NCBI GenBank assembly: GCA_020796225.1
Contig: CM036759.1
Location: 65,800,590 to 65,864,589, forward strand
Source: Arion vulgaris
Taxonomy: Eukaryota; Mollusca; Gastropoda; Stylommatophora; Arionidae
Direction: 5' to 3'
Length of the DNA stretch: 64,000 bases
The position numbers and the translations under genes are program-made. Position 1 is the first letter of the stretch. Every line of letters begins with the position of its first letter. Shown piece by piece: positions 36,553-46,574 of the stretch. Below the pieces are notes generated by a model. That model saw nothing but the letters and a program-made list of their open reading frames with translations, had not been told where the DNA came from and searched no databases.

Positions 36553-37121
36553 ATTTCTGGCCTCTCTCACCATAGTTCGTCTCAGGGTGTCCCTAAGGCA
36601 TCCTCCAATATTTCTTGCCTCTCTCACCATAGTTTGTCTCAGGGTGTCCCTAAGGCATCCTCCAATACTTCTTGCCTCTCTCATCATAGTTTGTCTCAGG
36701 GTGTCCTTAAGGTGTCCTCAAATACTTCTTGCCTCTCTCATCATAGTTGGTCTCAGGGTGTCCCTAAGGCGTCCTACAATATTTCTTGCCCCTCTCATCA
36801 TAATTTGTCTCAGGGTGTCCTTAAGGCGTCCTCTAATACTTCTTGCCTCTCTCATCATAGTTCGTCTCAGGGTGTCCTTAAGGCGTCCTACAATATTTCT
36901 TGCCTCTCTCATCATAGTTCGTCTCAGGGTGTCCTTAAGGCGTCCTACAATATTTCTTGCCTCTCTCATCATAGTTCGTCTCAGGGTGTCCTTAAGGCGT
37001 CCTACAATATTTCTTGCCTCTCTCATCATAGTTCGTCTCAGGGTGTCCCTAAGGCGTCCTACAATACTTCTTGCCTCTCTCATCATAATTCGTCTCAGGG
37101 TGCCCCTAAGGCGTCCTCTCT
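36553..37121. repeat. 57-bp minisatellite, 10 units
   Basis: The unit is ttcttgcctctctcatcata plus 37 bases, period 57 (a multiple of three), leaving both strands open (19-residue repeats; SHHSSSQGVLKASYN forward, LKDTLRRTMMREARNIVGR reverse). The reverse frame looks somewhat like the basic, arginine-rich C-termini of LINEs, but I cannot place it. Confidence 0.9.
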
Positions 37122-37189
37122 TTAAAAAAGAGAGACCAATACCACATTTGGTCTCTGACAGCAACACATCACAGAAAGTTCACTACATG

Positions 37190-37570
37190 AGAAATGAAAT
37201 GCTTGAGGAAGGGGGTGGCGGTCACCAGGAACAATAGACTAGGAAACGAGGACACTAGAAGCAGAGTGGGCATAACTTTATGCGCCGGATACATTGAAAG
37301 ACAACAAAATGCAGTGGTTCGGACATTTAATGAGAATGGAATACAACCAACCACCAATAACAGCATAAATAACAAGAGATCATGTACTAGAGCCAAGGGA
37401 AGACCAAGAAAAAGAAGGATAAAAAATATCAAGACTACACTAAATAAGCACGGATACAACACAACAAGGGTGACTTATCTAGCCCTGGAAAGCAAATTAA
37501 AGCTCCCACCCCTACGCTTAACGGCAAGAGTGGACAACCAATTCCATCATCCACCTGATGAGAAACAATA
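37190..37570 (+). mobile_element. LINE 3' end fragment
   Basis: Broken frames read TRSRVGITLCAGYIERQQ, WFGHLMRMEYNQPPITA-like residues, then AKGRPRKRRIKNIKTTLNKH and LALESKLKLPPLRLTARVDN. The same family is at 63,455-63,775 and, as a short reverse piece, at 41,440-41,555. The AKGRPRKR block is the usual C-terminal LINE signature. Confidence 0.75.
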
Positions 37571-37785
37571 GACAGACAATAGTACTCTCTTTCTTGAACT
37601 CTTTGCTTGCCACGTCAATGATTGCTTTGTGATTCTTTGATCATTTTTACTCAAGGTATGCCCAACATTTCTCCATCTTCTCCTTCTTATAACAGTTGTT
37701 ACTGAAATCAAAATAGACTGATAAAAATATAGATTAACTAGAAATAAGAGAAAGATAATTATCTTGAGAAGCTGGACACAGATTA
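37571..37785. other. Decayed repeat similar to 22,601-22,760
   Basis: Strings tttcttgaactctttgc, tttttactcaaggtatgccc and catttctccatcttctcc run in the same order as the decayed LINE end to the right of the 65-bp satellite. No coding frame survives. Confidence 0.45.
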
Positions 37786-37789
37786 CGAC

Positions 37790-38025
37790 GGGAAAAGGAA
37801 TGACTCAGTCCCTCTCTGCAGAAATGGCACGCCACCTTCCGAGAGTATTGCACTAATCATGAGCTCTGTAGCTCCGGAAACAATCCTAGGGGTCTTTGGG
37901 AAAAAAAGGCACTCATGAATAGAACGTCGCGTCATGAATAGAACGTCGCGGATTCGAATCCACGACCTTTGAAACGCAAGGAAAGGGCTTAACCACTTAG
38001 TGACAGAGACCCCTGGTCCCCCTTT
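37790..38025 (-). mobile_element. tRNA-derived SINE family B, longest copy
   Basis: On the minus strand it reads ggtctctgtcactaagtggt (acceptor and A-box region), a perfect B box ggattcgaatcc, then a body ending near the tcagtccctctctgcagaaa block. A 20-base internal duplication (catgaatagaacgtcgcg twice, 37,914-37,950) is peculiar to this copy. Confidence 0.75.
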
Positions 38026-38325
38026 CTCAGGCATACAATGCCAAGCACATAAAATTGAATGTGCTTTGTAGGTGTTGTGTGGTTTCTTGTTTACATTTTT
38101 GTGCTTGTTAGAAAGCTCGGTAATAGATTTATTTTTTGTCTGTAGTGCCTTTGTGGTTCAGGTATTACGTTCTTTAAAGGTGCTGTATGGTGCTATATCG
38201 TGCGTTTCTGATTGTTAAATTACTTAGTAACAACTTTTTTTTCTTTTTAAAAAAAAAAATGAGTCATGTGCATGTTTGTAGTACATTGTTTATTGTCTCA
38301 TATGTTTGTTATTATTATTCATCAT
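38026..38325. other. Unassigned sequence
   Basis: T-rich with a run of T followed by A at 38,232-38,258. No recognised element. Confidence 0.5.
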
Positions 38326-38995
38326 CAGGTGCCGTGCCGGGAGTAGGCGATTATAGATCTCCACAAGTCATTGGTGTTTACTGTTGACAACTCAGATGTT
38401 GTCTCACTTCCATGCCATGAAGTTGAGCTATTCAAAATGTTCTCTCTCTGTCTTCCTCTGTCTCGTCTCCCTCTCAATTTTACCGGTTGTCTCTAAGACT
38501 CTTACATCCCTGGTATTATGGTTCAATTAATCAAGTGCCGGGTCGGCTGGTGTAGGCGATCATGGATCTCCACAAATCTCTGTCACTGGTGTTTATTATT
38601 GACAACTTAGATGTTGACGTTCTTCTTTACCATAAAGTTAGGCTGTCCAAAATGTTCTCTCTCTGCCTTACTTTGCCTCGTCTCCCCTCGATTTTACCAG
38701 TTGTCTCTAAGTCTCATCTTCTCGTTTCATGGCCGGAAAATGATGATTTTCTCTTTCTTACATTGATAATAAGCTTACTCTGTGTCTTGACCTCATTGAA
38801 CACCTCAACATTAGTCATTTTAGCAATTCATGTGATTCTCACCATTCTTCTGTAAAACTCCCATCTCTGTGGCCTCCAGAGATTTTTCTATCTGTTTGTT
38901 TACTGTCCATGATTTGCATATATATGCTATTATTGTTACCGATCATTGAAAAAATATATGGTCTGCAATTTAGCGTCATCATGTTAATTAAAATG
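38326..38995 (-). mobile_element. LINE 3' end with tandemly duplicated terminus
   Basis: The minus strand reads SKQTDRKISGGHRD (about 38,870), then LETTGKIEGRR, RQRENILDSLTLW and DRDLWRSMIAY towards the element's end, a classic LINE C-terminus. The last part, from gtgccg to ttgtctctaagac, occurs twice (38,326-38,510 and 38,530-38,725), with the left copy more diverged. At 38,995 it meets a LINE of opposite orientation. Confidence 0.75.
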
Positions 38996-39590
38996 AATCG
39001 TTCAATCAACTGTGAAGTCAGTGATGTTCTATGGCTCAGAAACATGGAAGACAACACAAGAAACCATCAGAAAACTGCAGACCTTCGTAAATGGATGTTC
39101 ACCTAGAAAAGAGGGACTGAGATGGTATGATAAGATTACGAACGAGGAACTCAGAGAAAGAACAAAACAGATACCAGTGGAGAAAGAACAAAACAGATAC
39201 CAGTGGAGAAAGAACAAAACAGATACCAGTGGAGAAAGAGCTAAGCAGATACCAGTGGAGAAAGAACAAAACAGATACCAGTGGAGAAAGAACAAAACAG
39301 ATACCAGTGGAGAAAGAGCTCAGGAAGAGACGCTGGCGATGTATAGGACATACATTGAGAAGACCGATCGGAAGCATTGCAAGACAGGCACTGTTTTGGA
39401 ACCCGCAGGAAAAGAGGAGTGGGGGAAGGCATAGACAGACCTGGGGAAGAGAGCTGGAAGCTGATGTTAAAAGGATATGTAAAACATGGAAAGAACTCGA
39501 GGGGATGACAAGAGAGTGGAAGAGCTGGAAAAAGTTTGTTGAAGACCTGTGCTCCGTTGGGAGTTGAAATGTGAAGAAGAAGAATTCTTC
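38996..39590 (+). mobile_element. LINE 3' end with 26-bp expansion and GAA tail
   Basis: Forward residues (with one frame change) are KSVMFYGSETWKTTQETIRK, LRWYDKITNEELRERTKQIP, then the expansion, then RRWRCIGHTLRRPIGSIARQ, GGRHRQTWGRELEADVKR and WKSWKKFVEDLCSVGS before a stop at 39,567. It ends in gaagaagaagaa at 39,573-39,585. The RRWRWIGHTLRRP to LEADxKR series is a very common animal LINE C-terminus. The well-kept final frame suggests it is younger than most fragments here. Confidence 0.85.
39154..39320. repeat. 26-bp minisatellite inside a LINE ORF
   Basis: About six units of agaaagaacaaaacagatac plus cagtgg. In one frame the unit encodes RTKQIPVEKE, the single-copy motif expected between NEELRE and LRKRRWR. 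Because 26 is not a multiple of three, successive units cycle through three frames without meeting a stop. Confidence 0.9.
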
Positions 39591-39654
39591 ATTAATATAT
39601 GTTTTTTTCTTCAATTGAGCGTTCCTAATTGATTATTGCGATGAAATTTTCCTA

Positions 39655-39955
39655 AACATTTGATGATGCAACTAGTTGCATATAACGTATCTACGTAGCG
39701 TTCAGATCATTGCACACGCAACAAATTCAACATTTGATGATGCAACTAGTTGCATATAACGTATCTACGTAGCGTTCAGATCATTGCACACGCAACAAAT
39801 GCAACATTTGATGATGCAACTAGTTGCATATAACGTATCTACGTAGCGTTCAGATCATTGCACACGCAACAAATACAACATTTGATGATGCAACTAGTTG
39901 CATATAACGTATCTACGTAGCGTTCAGATCATTGCACACGCAACAAATAAATACA
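39655..39955. repeat. 74-bp array, 4 units, with perfect palindromes
   Basis: Four nearly identical 74-bp units begin aacatttgatgatgcaacta. Each contains the 16-base perfect palindrome atgcaactagttgcat and the 8-base palindrome ctacgtag. The bases 39,956-40,120 are unassigned and include repeated cacgca strings. Confidence 0.9.
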
Positions 39956-40119
39956 ATATTTGCAACTATGGAAGAGAATAAAGTGTTGTGTTCATTCACG
40001 CACACGCACGCATTCTACAAGCACGCACTTCATATGAACGCATAAACGCGCTTCATGAAATCACAAAAACGTGTTTTGACAAGTTACCATACGTGCAATC
40101 GCGCTAACTAAGCCCTCTT

Positions 40120-40735
40120 TATATCTTTCTACTTATTTTTCTCTCTATCTTTTTTCTATTATCTTTCTTTCTTTCTCTCTATCTTTCTCTCTCTCTCTTT
40201 CTATCATTATCTTTCGTTCTCTCTCTTTCTCTCTGTCTTTCTCTCTATCTTTCTCTCTTTGTCTTTCTCTCTATCTTTCTCTCTTTCTTTCTATCATTAT
40301 CTTTCATTCTATTTGTCTTTCTCTCTATCTTTCTCTCTTTGTCTTTCTCTCTTTCTCTCTATCTTTCTCTTTCTATCTTTCTCTATCATTATCTCTATCT
40401 TTCTCTCTATTTTTCTTTCTTATCTTTCTCTCTATCTGTCTCTCTTTCTCTCTGTCTTTCTCTCTATCTGTCTCTCTATCTGTCTCTCTATCTTTCTCTC
40501 TATGTCTTTCTCTCTATCTGTCTCTCTATCTTTCTCTCTATGTCTTTCTCTCTATCTGTCTCTCTCTCTATCTGTCTCTCTATGTCTTTCCCTCTATCTG
40601 TCTCTCTATCTTTCTATCTTTCTCCCTGTTTTTCTCTCCATATTTTTCTCTATCTTTCTCTCTATCATTATCTTTCTATCTCTCTAACTTTCTCTATTTT
40701 ACTCTCTCAATCTTTCTCTCTATCTTTCTCTCGCC

Positions 40736-40738
<3 letters not shown>
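40120..40738. repeat. Pyrimidine tract (TCTC/TCTT/TCTA)n
   Basis: Over 600 bases of tetranucleotide pyrimidine repeat with interspersed gtct and atct. The serine/leucine ORFs across it are low-complexity artefacts. Confidence 0.95.

Positions 40739-40770
<32 letters not shown>
40739..40770. repeat. (TA)n microsatellite
   Basis: About 30 bases of uninterrupted TA dinucleotide. Confidence 0.95.
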
Positions 40771-40771
<1 letters not shown>

Positions 40772-40828
40772 GCTTTCTACCTGCCGCTCCATCTCTCTTT
40801 CTCTTTCTCTATTCCTGTCTTCCTCTCA

Positions 40829-40962
40829 CAGATACAAACATTAACCATCTCCCGCCCTCCCAGCCTTCATTCCCAGCCCTAACACTGAAATCAATTGAGC
40901 TATCAACAGCTAATATCAAACAGCAACTAAACAGCCGCTGTCTGCAACAAATGAAACCATAG
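40829..40962 (+). CDS. Possible terminal exon, unknown product
   Basis: A strong acceptor-like context (long pyrimidine tract, cctgtcttcctctcacag) precedes an open stretch reading IQTLTISRPPSLHSQP in one frame and TNINHLPPSQPSFPALTL then SIELSTANIKQQLNSRC in another; the latter ends at a stop at 40,962. The composition is more coding-like than the surroundings. I recognise no family, and the tract could mimic an acceptor by chance, so this is tentative. Confidence 0.2.
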
Positions 40963-41070
40963 ATGATAATGATACTTTGCTGAACAAATGATCTGTTGAA
41001 CACGGGGAACTGAAATCGTGATTTAAAAAAGCAAAAAAAGTTAATTTCCATTGCTCTTCTAATTTCCACA

Positions 41071-41271
41071 ATGGCGTCAACCTTAAATGGCCCCCAACAA
41101 CAATCCCAGGAAAAAGAGTACATGTTTCCGTTACACGACATGCCTGATAAGGTCACTGAGCACGGCAATTACCTGGCAAGAGCTGCATCATTAAAAGAGG
41201 AAGCCTGTTTCTTTACTATCTCAATCCCTGGTTTAAATTCATTCGCTACTGAATTGAAAAACACGCCATGA
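41071..41271 (+). CDS. Small ORF, unknown; may be chance
   Basis: A 66-codon ORF starts MASTLNGPQQQSQEKEYMFP in a fair start context (cacaATGGCG) and ends ELKNTP at a stop. There is no signal peptide, membrane segment or known motif. The opposite strand is partly open too. It lies in the only non-repetitive stretch between 40.8 and 41.4 kb. I cannot tell a real exon from chance. Confidence 0.15.
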   Translation: MASTLNGPQQQSQEKEYMFPLHDMPDKVTEHGNYLARAASLKEEACFFTISIPGLNSFATELKNTP

Positions 41272-41369
41272 CCGAGTTATTTTTTTTATTTCTTCACAAT
41301 TTTTATTCCACGGATTTAAATTTAATCAAATTAACAAATTGTTACTATACTATCGATCGGCTATGATGA

Positions 41370-41455
41370 GAGTTATCCTAGTCCTTTCGGAATCGGACGA
41401 TAAAAGCCTGGTGTTCAAACTGTGCGCGTAAAAGAACCCTTGCCTATTGTCTTTC
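41370..41455 (+). mobile_element. Dispersed repeat F, copy 1
   Basis: The block tcctagtcctttcggaatcg, gacgataaaagcctggtgtt, caaactgtgcgcgtaaaaga matches 52,105-52,255. The pattern (ggacgataaaa, then a conserved gtgttcaa and a gtaa-aga string) is typical of a SINE 3' domain. Confidence 0.5.
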
Positions 41456-41555
41456 CCAGATGGATGATAGAATTGGTTGTCCACGCTTGCCGTTAAGCGT
41501 AGTGGTGGGAGTTTTAATTTGAATTCTAGAGCCAGATGAGAATTCTGAGCAGTTC
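41440..41555 (-). mobile_element. LINE 3' terminus fragment
   Basis: Minus-strand sequence matches the end of the element at 37,190-37,570: aattaaaactcccaccacta, cgcttaacggcaagcg and tggacaaccaattctatcat. About 115 bases long. Confidence 0.6.
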
Positions 41556-41580
41556 AAAATAAAAAAGCAGACTGGAAGTC

Positions 41581-41799
41581 CACTGACCGCCACAGACCAC
41601 CACTAACCACCACTGACCGCCACTGACCACCACTAACCACCACTAACCACCACTGACCGCCACTGACCACCACTAACCACCACAGACCACCACTAACCAC
41701 CACTGACCGCCACTGACCACCACTAACCACCACTGACCACCACTAACCACCACTGACCGCCACAGACCACCACTGACCACCACTGACCGCCAGTGACCA
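41581..41799. repeat. 10-bp array, about 22 units
   Basis: Decamers of ccactgacca type with alternating ctaacca, ctgaccg and cagacca variants. They keep strict 10-base phase throughout. Confidence 0.9.
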
Positions 41800-41873
41800 C
41801 GTAAAATTGAAGTCAATTCTACGTGTTTAGACGCGTTAGAATTATCTCAATAAAATCAGTGAACACTGCATGG

Positions 41874-43350
41874 ACAGAAGACGAACTACTTTCATAGAAC
41901 GACATTTAGAAGACGAACTACTTTCATAGGACATTTAGAAGACAAATCTTTATAGGACATTAGAAACAAATACTTCATGAACATTTAGAAGACAAACTAC
42001 TTTCAGAACGACATTTAGAAGACGACTACTTCTAGGGCATTGAGACAAACTACTTTCATAGAAGGACATTTAGAAGACGAACTACTTTCATAGGACATTT
42101 AGAAGACAAACTACTTTCATAGAAGAACATTTAGAAGACGAACTTCTACTTTCAACATTTAGAGACATTTAGAAGACAAACTACTTTCAGAAGAACATTT
42201 AGAAGACAACTACTTTCATAGAAGGACATTTAGAAGACGAACTACTTTCATAGAACATTTAGAAGACAAACTACTTTCATAGAAGAACATTTAGAAGACG
42301 AACTACTTTCATAGAAGGACATTTAGAAGACAAACTACTTTCATAGAAGGACATTTAGAAGACAAACTACTTTCATAGAAGGACATTTAGAAGACAAACT
42401 ACTTTCATAGAAGGACATTTAGAAGACAAACTACTTTCATGAAGACATTAGAAGACAACTACTTTCATAGAAAATTTAGAAGACAAACTACTTTCATAGA
42501 AGACATTTAGAAGACAACTACTTTCATAGAAGGACATTTAGAAGACAAACTACTTTCATAGAAGGACATTTAGAAGACGAACTACTTTCATAGGACATTT
42601 AGAAGACAAACTACTTTCATAGAAGGACATTTAGAAGACAAACTACTTTCATAGAAGAACATTTGAAGACGAAATACTTCATAGAAGGACATTTAGAGAC
42701 AAACTACTTTCATAGAAGGACATTTAGAAGACAAACTACTTTCATAGAAGGACATTTAGAAGACGAACTACTTTCATAGGACATTTAGAAGACAAACTAC
42801 TTTCATAGAAGAACATTTAGAAGACAAACTACTTTCATAGAAGAACATTTAGAAGACGAACTACTTTCATAGAAGGACATTTAGAAGACGAACTACTTTC
42901 ATAGAAGGACATTTAGAAGACAAACTACTTTCATAGAAGACATTTAGAGACGAACTACTTTCATGACATTTAGAGACACTACTATAGAAGACATTGAGAA
43001 AACTACTTTCATAGAAGACATTTAGAAGACAAACTACTTTCATAGAAGACATTTAGAAGACAAACTACTTTCATAGAAGAGACATTTAGAAGACAAACTA
43101 CTTTCATAGGACATTTAGAAGACAAACTACTTTCATAGAAGAACATTTAGAAGACAAACTACTTTCATGAAGGACATTTGAAACAACTTTTCAGAGAATT
43201 AGACGAACTACTTCATGACATGACACTGAGGACATTTAGCAAGAGACATTTAGACTACTTTCAGAAGGATTTAGAGCAAAATTCATAGAAAGGGCTTTCA
43301 ACTACTTCATAAGGACATTTGACGAACTACTCAGGACATTTGAGAAAGTA
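41874..43350. repeat. 32-bp array, about 46 units, deletion-ridden
   Basis: The unit is atagaaggacatttagaaga plus caaactactttc, period 32. Substitution variants are few, but many units have lost one to ten bases, and the right end (43,160-43,350) is almost unreadable. Confidence 0.9.
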
Positions 43351-43410
43351 ATCGGCTAGACATACATTGACTAAGTTAGTGTCTGAAAAAACCTTTATCT
43401 TGACGAAGAC

Positions 43411-43412
43411 TC

Positions 43413-43442
<30 letters not shown>
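43411..43442. repeat. (GAT)n microsatellite
   Basis: Ten uninterrupted trinucleotides of gat, followed by gaaatgaaatg. Confidence 0.95.
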
Positions 43443-43444
<2 letters not shown>

Positions 43445-43504
43445 ATGAAATGTTTAGTGTCCTATTCTTTGATATAAGTGTCGTTATTTTAGAACCCTTC
43501 TGGA

Positions 43505-43783
43505 TTTGTTGTCTGGTTATACATGTTATGTCTGCTTTGTTGTCTGGTTATAAATGTTATGTCTGCTTTGTTGTCTGGTTATAAATGTTATGTCTGCTTT
43601 GTTGTCTGGTTATAAATGTTATGTCTGCTTTGTTGTCTGGTTATAAATGTTATGTCTGCTTTGTTGTCTGGTTATAAATGTTTTGTCTGCTTTGTTGTCT
43701 GGTTATAAATGTTATGTCTGCTTTGTTGTCTGGTTATAAATGTTATGTCTGCTTTGTTGTCTGGTTATAAATGTTATGTCTGC
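43505..43783. repeat. 31-bp array, 9 units
   Basis: The unit is tttgttgtctggttataaat plus gttatgtctgc, period 31. Nine units with only two substitutions. The following 43,784-43,970 is AT-rich and unassigned. Confidence 0.9.
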
Positions 43784-43969
43784 AACATAGCAAGTTTGAG
43801 TTTCTTCGCTTCTGTTGTATCCTTTACTTGATAAAGGTATTTTGTTCGAAACGTTGTGTATATTATTTTTGTACTTTGTAAAACTACAGTATTTTGTTTT
43901 GATGTGTTTCGTCATTGCCTTATTCTTCTGGATTTTAGAGAGTATTGATTATTTAATCCTTTCATTTAG

Positions 43970-44620
43970 ATGGTAACCTTATTTGAATTTCATTGTATTA
44001 TTAACCTAATAAAAACTCTATTGCAATGCAAAGTACAGTCTCTTCATGATAGATGGAATCTAAAAACTCGAATAGAAACAATGCAACAGAAGAACATGAA
44101 TCAAGTACCTGTGAGTGCCACGTTCACTGACGATCGGAAAAGCAATGGATGCAGAGAAAGTAACTAAAATCTCAGAAATAATCAAGCGATTGCACTGGCA
44201 AATACTCGAATAACTCTCGAGAATGCGATGAGGCAATCAAGCGCGCCGAAATGACTGAAATAGAAGCAATACACGCAAAAGGTCATTATATTCCCATGCT
44301 ATCGGTCTGACACTTCAAATGGAGACAAAATAGGAGAATTAGCTCAAAACGTCCTCGCAACTACGAGTTCCCCAAAGCACGAATCATCAGTGGATATCAT
44401 CACACTGCAAGTTAGGAACAAGCAACAAGTAGACAAAGAGGGGGAACAGATGAGAGATGTTAAAAAAGAATCAAACAAACCTCAGTTGCACTGAAACAGA
44501 AGTGCAAAAATCCAACCCTCAGAACAAAGTGATCGGATATTGTACTCTGAGTAAGCAGTTCTACTGTATGGTCAGAACCATGGCAAACAAGCTAACACAT
44601 GTTCCATAAATTGAAAATTC
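43970..44620 (+). mobile_element. LINE RNase H segment, ruined copy
   Basis: This block aligns from end to end with 45,017-45,800 (shared landmarks: ggtaaccttattt at the start; ctattgcaatgcaa; caacagaagaacat; actggcaaatactcgaataa; gctcaaaacgtcctcgc; tgttccataaatt at the end). It has lost roughly a sixth of its length through scattered deletions, and no reading frame remains. Confidence 0.75.
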
Positions 44621-44629
44621 ATCAACTGT

Positions 44630-44960
44630 GTCTCGCAGAATAGAGGAATAAGATGGTATGATAAGGTCACAAATAGAACTTATGAGAGAGACAAGACAGA
44701 TTCCAGTGAACGAACAGGTTAAAAAGACGCTGGCGCTGGATAGGACACACTTTGCGAAAACCGGAGGGTAATATAACAAGAAAGGTCCTGCCTGGAACCG
44801 CAGGGACAGCGAAAGAAGGGAGGCCGAGAAATACATGGAGACGAGATTTGGAGGCGGAGATCAACAATATAAAGAAGAGCTGGAGGAGCTACAGGAGATA
44901 GCTAAAGATAGGAAGACTTGGCACGAGTTGGTTGAGGGCCTATGCCCCAACCCAGGTAAA
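44630..44960 (+). mobile_element. LINE C-terminal fragment between the duplicated segments
   Basis: In broken frames: GIRWYDKVTNRT, RQIPVNEQVKK, RRWRWIGHTLRKPEGNITRK, KEGRPRNTWRRDLEAEI and SWLRAYAPTQV. This is the same LINE family as 38,996-39,590, without its minisatellite. It ends in a short (ga)n run at 44,970-44,986. Confidence 0.8.
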
Positions 44961-45016
44961 AAAGGGAAAGAGAGAGAGAGAGAGTCGGCTATTATTTTTA
45001 TTCACTGGTATTCTTG

Positions 45017-45985
45017 TGTATTGGTAACCTTATTTGTATTGCATTGTATTATTAAACTACATGAATCCCAAAGAAACTCTATTGCAATGCAATGTACCGC
45101 TCTACTAAGCGAAGTAGATTAGATGCGAATCTAAAAAACCTCGAGAAAAATTTGCAACAGAAGAACACATAGAATCAGAGTACCCTGAAAATGAGTGGAC
45201 GCACGTATACACGGACGGATCGGCCAATAACGCAATAAGCGATGGCGGAGGAGGAATAGTGCTTTAAATCTCAAAGAAAGTAACAGTCACGAAAGCGATT
45301 GCCACTGGCAAATACTCGAATAACTACCGAGCAGAGGCAGAGGCAATCAAAGCGGCGGACGAAATGATCTTGGAGAGAAGAAGCACTACACGCAACAAGG
45401 TCGTTATATTCCCCGATGCTCTATCGGTCATCACGGCACTCAAATGCGTCGGCAAAACAGAGATGAATGAGCTCAAAACGTCCTCGCTGAACTAACGAGT
45501 TCACTCAAACGCACCGTCATCCAGTGGATACCATCACACTGCAACGTTAGGGGAAACGAAGCAGCCGACAAGCTAGCCAAAGAGGGCGGGCGACTACCTC
45601 AGACTGATCTCGAGATCGGTTATGAGGAAGTCAAAACAACCATCGGTTCGCACTATAGTAGCAAATGGGCAAAAGACCACCCTCAGCACACAGCCAGTGA
45701 CGGATACTATGGTCTCTCTCGACGTGAACAAGTTGCCATACTTCGTCTCCGTACCGGCCACAACAAGCTTCGAGCCCACATGTTCCATAAATTTAAAATA
45801 GGCACAACTAGCCTGTGCTCCTGCAATATGGCGGACATGACGGCAGAACACGTCTTGCAAGACTGTCAACGTTTAGCAGGTATAAGGAAAGAGTACTGGC
45901 CACAACACACAGAGCTTCGAGAAAAGCTGTACGGAGAAACGGAGTCCCAAAAACAACAGTAAAATTCATGATAAAAATTGGTTCA
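45017..45985 (+). mobile_element. LINE RNase H domain and C-terminal zinc-knuckle-like region, degraded
   Basis: Translation with one internal stop and a few frameshifts gives the four RNase H landmarks in order: YTDGSANNAISDGGGGIVL (first Asp), YRAEAEAIKAADEM (Glu), VIFPDALSVITALK (second Asp) and QWIPSHCNVRGNEAADKLAK (last Asp with the preceding His). After it come SSKWAKDH, LRTGHNKLRAHMF and a Cys/His cluster CSCNMADMTAEHVLQDC, ending with a stop at 45,962. This architecture, RNase H at the end of a LINE polymerase, is known from the I/Jockey-type groups. The catalytic residues are all present although the frame is broken, so decay is recent. It is unlike the other LINE ends here, which lack RNase H. 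Confidence 0.85.
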
Positions 45986-46116
45986 CCAGTCTAGGCCGGG
46001 AACGCAAAGGAAAGGAAGATGCGAATCTAAGGTCATTGCACTGAACTCAGAAATGGGTTTCTCAATCAATTTTACCATCCTTGCATCCTCGGTTCTACCG
46101 CCATCTCCACTACCTG

Positions 46117-46365
46117 GTCTTCTTCTTCGAGAGAGAGACATCCATATCGACCACTTTTTAACCCTCTTTCTGATTTGTATGTGATCTTAGCCTAAGAGCG
46201 ATTGTATTTTGAGCTAGTTATGCGCCTCCATGTAGGCCAGCACATCCGATTTCTGCGACGCTTTTAATTTACTAGGTAGCATCAAAAGCACCTACCTCAA
46301 CGACTCTTACGATATGCATTGTAGTTCACAGTGTTACTATTCTTTGCTCCCTTGCGAGCCGGTAA
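46117..46365 (-). mobile_element. SINE family A copy, minus strand
   Basis: Tail-side cttcttcttcg at the left, then gcgcctccatgtaggcc, cacatccgatttctgcgacg, aatttactaggtagc, cgactcttacgatatgc and cccttgcgagccggtaac. Diverged in the middle. Confidence 0.75.
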
Positions 46366-46574
46366 CACATATGCACCATGTCCACTAAATCTTCTTCTTC
46401 TGCGTTCGCCCGTTATGAATCCAGACGTAGTTAGGGCGCCTGGAATAGCACTTTTAATTGATTTTTGGCTGAAGGCATGCTTTCCATATTATCAGGCACT
46501 CTGCAATACTTGCGTACTTTCCCCGACTTCAGTGGCACTTGTAGTTCTCAGATCCTCAAGTATTAATCTGTTGT

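Noticed and set aside
36553..37121. Repeat-containing protein with 19-residue units
   Set aside because: Period 57 keeps both strands open equally, with no evidence favouring either.
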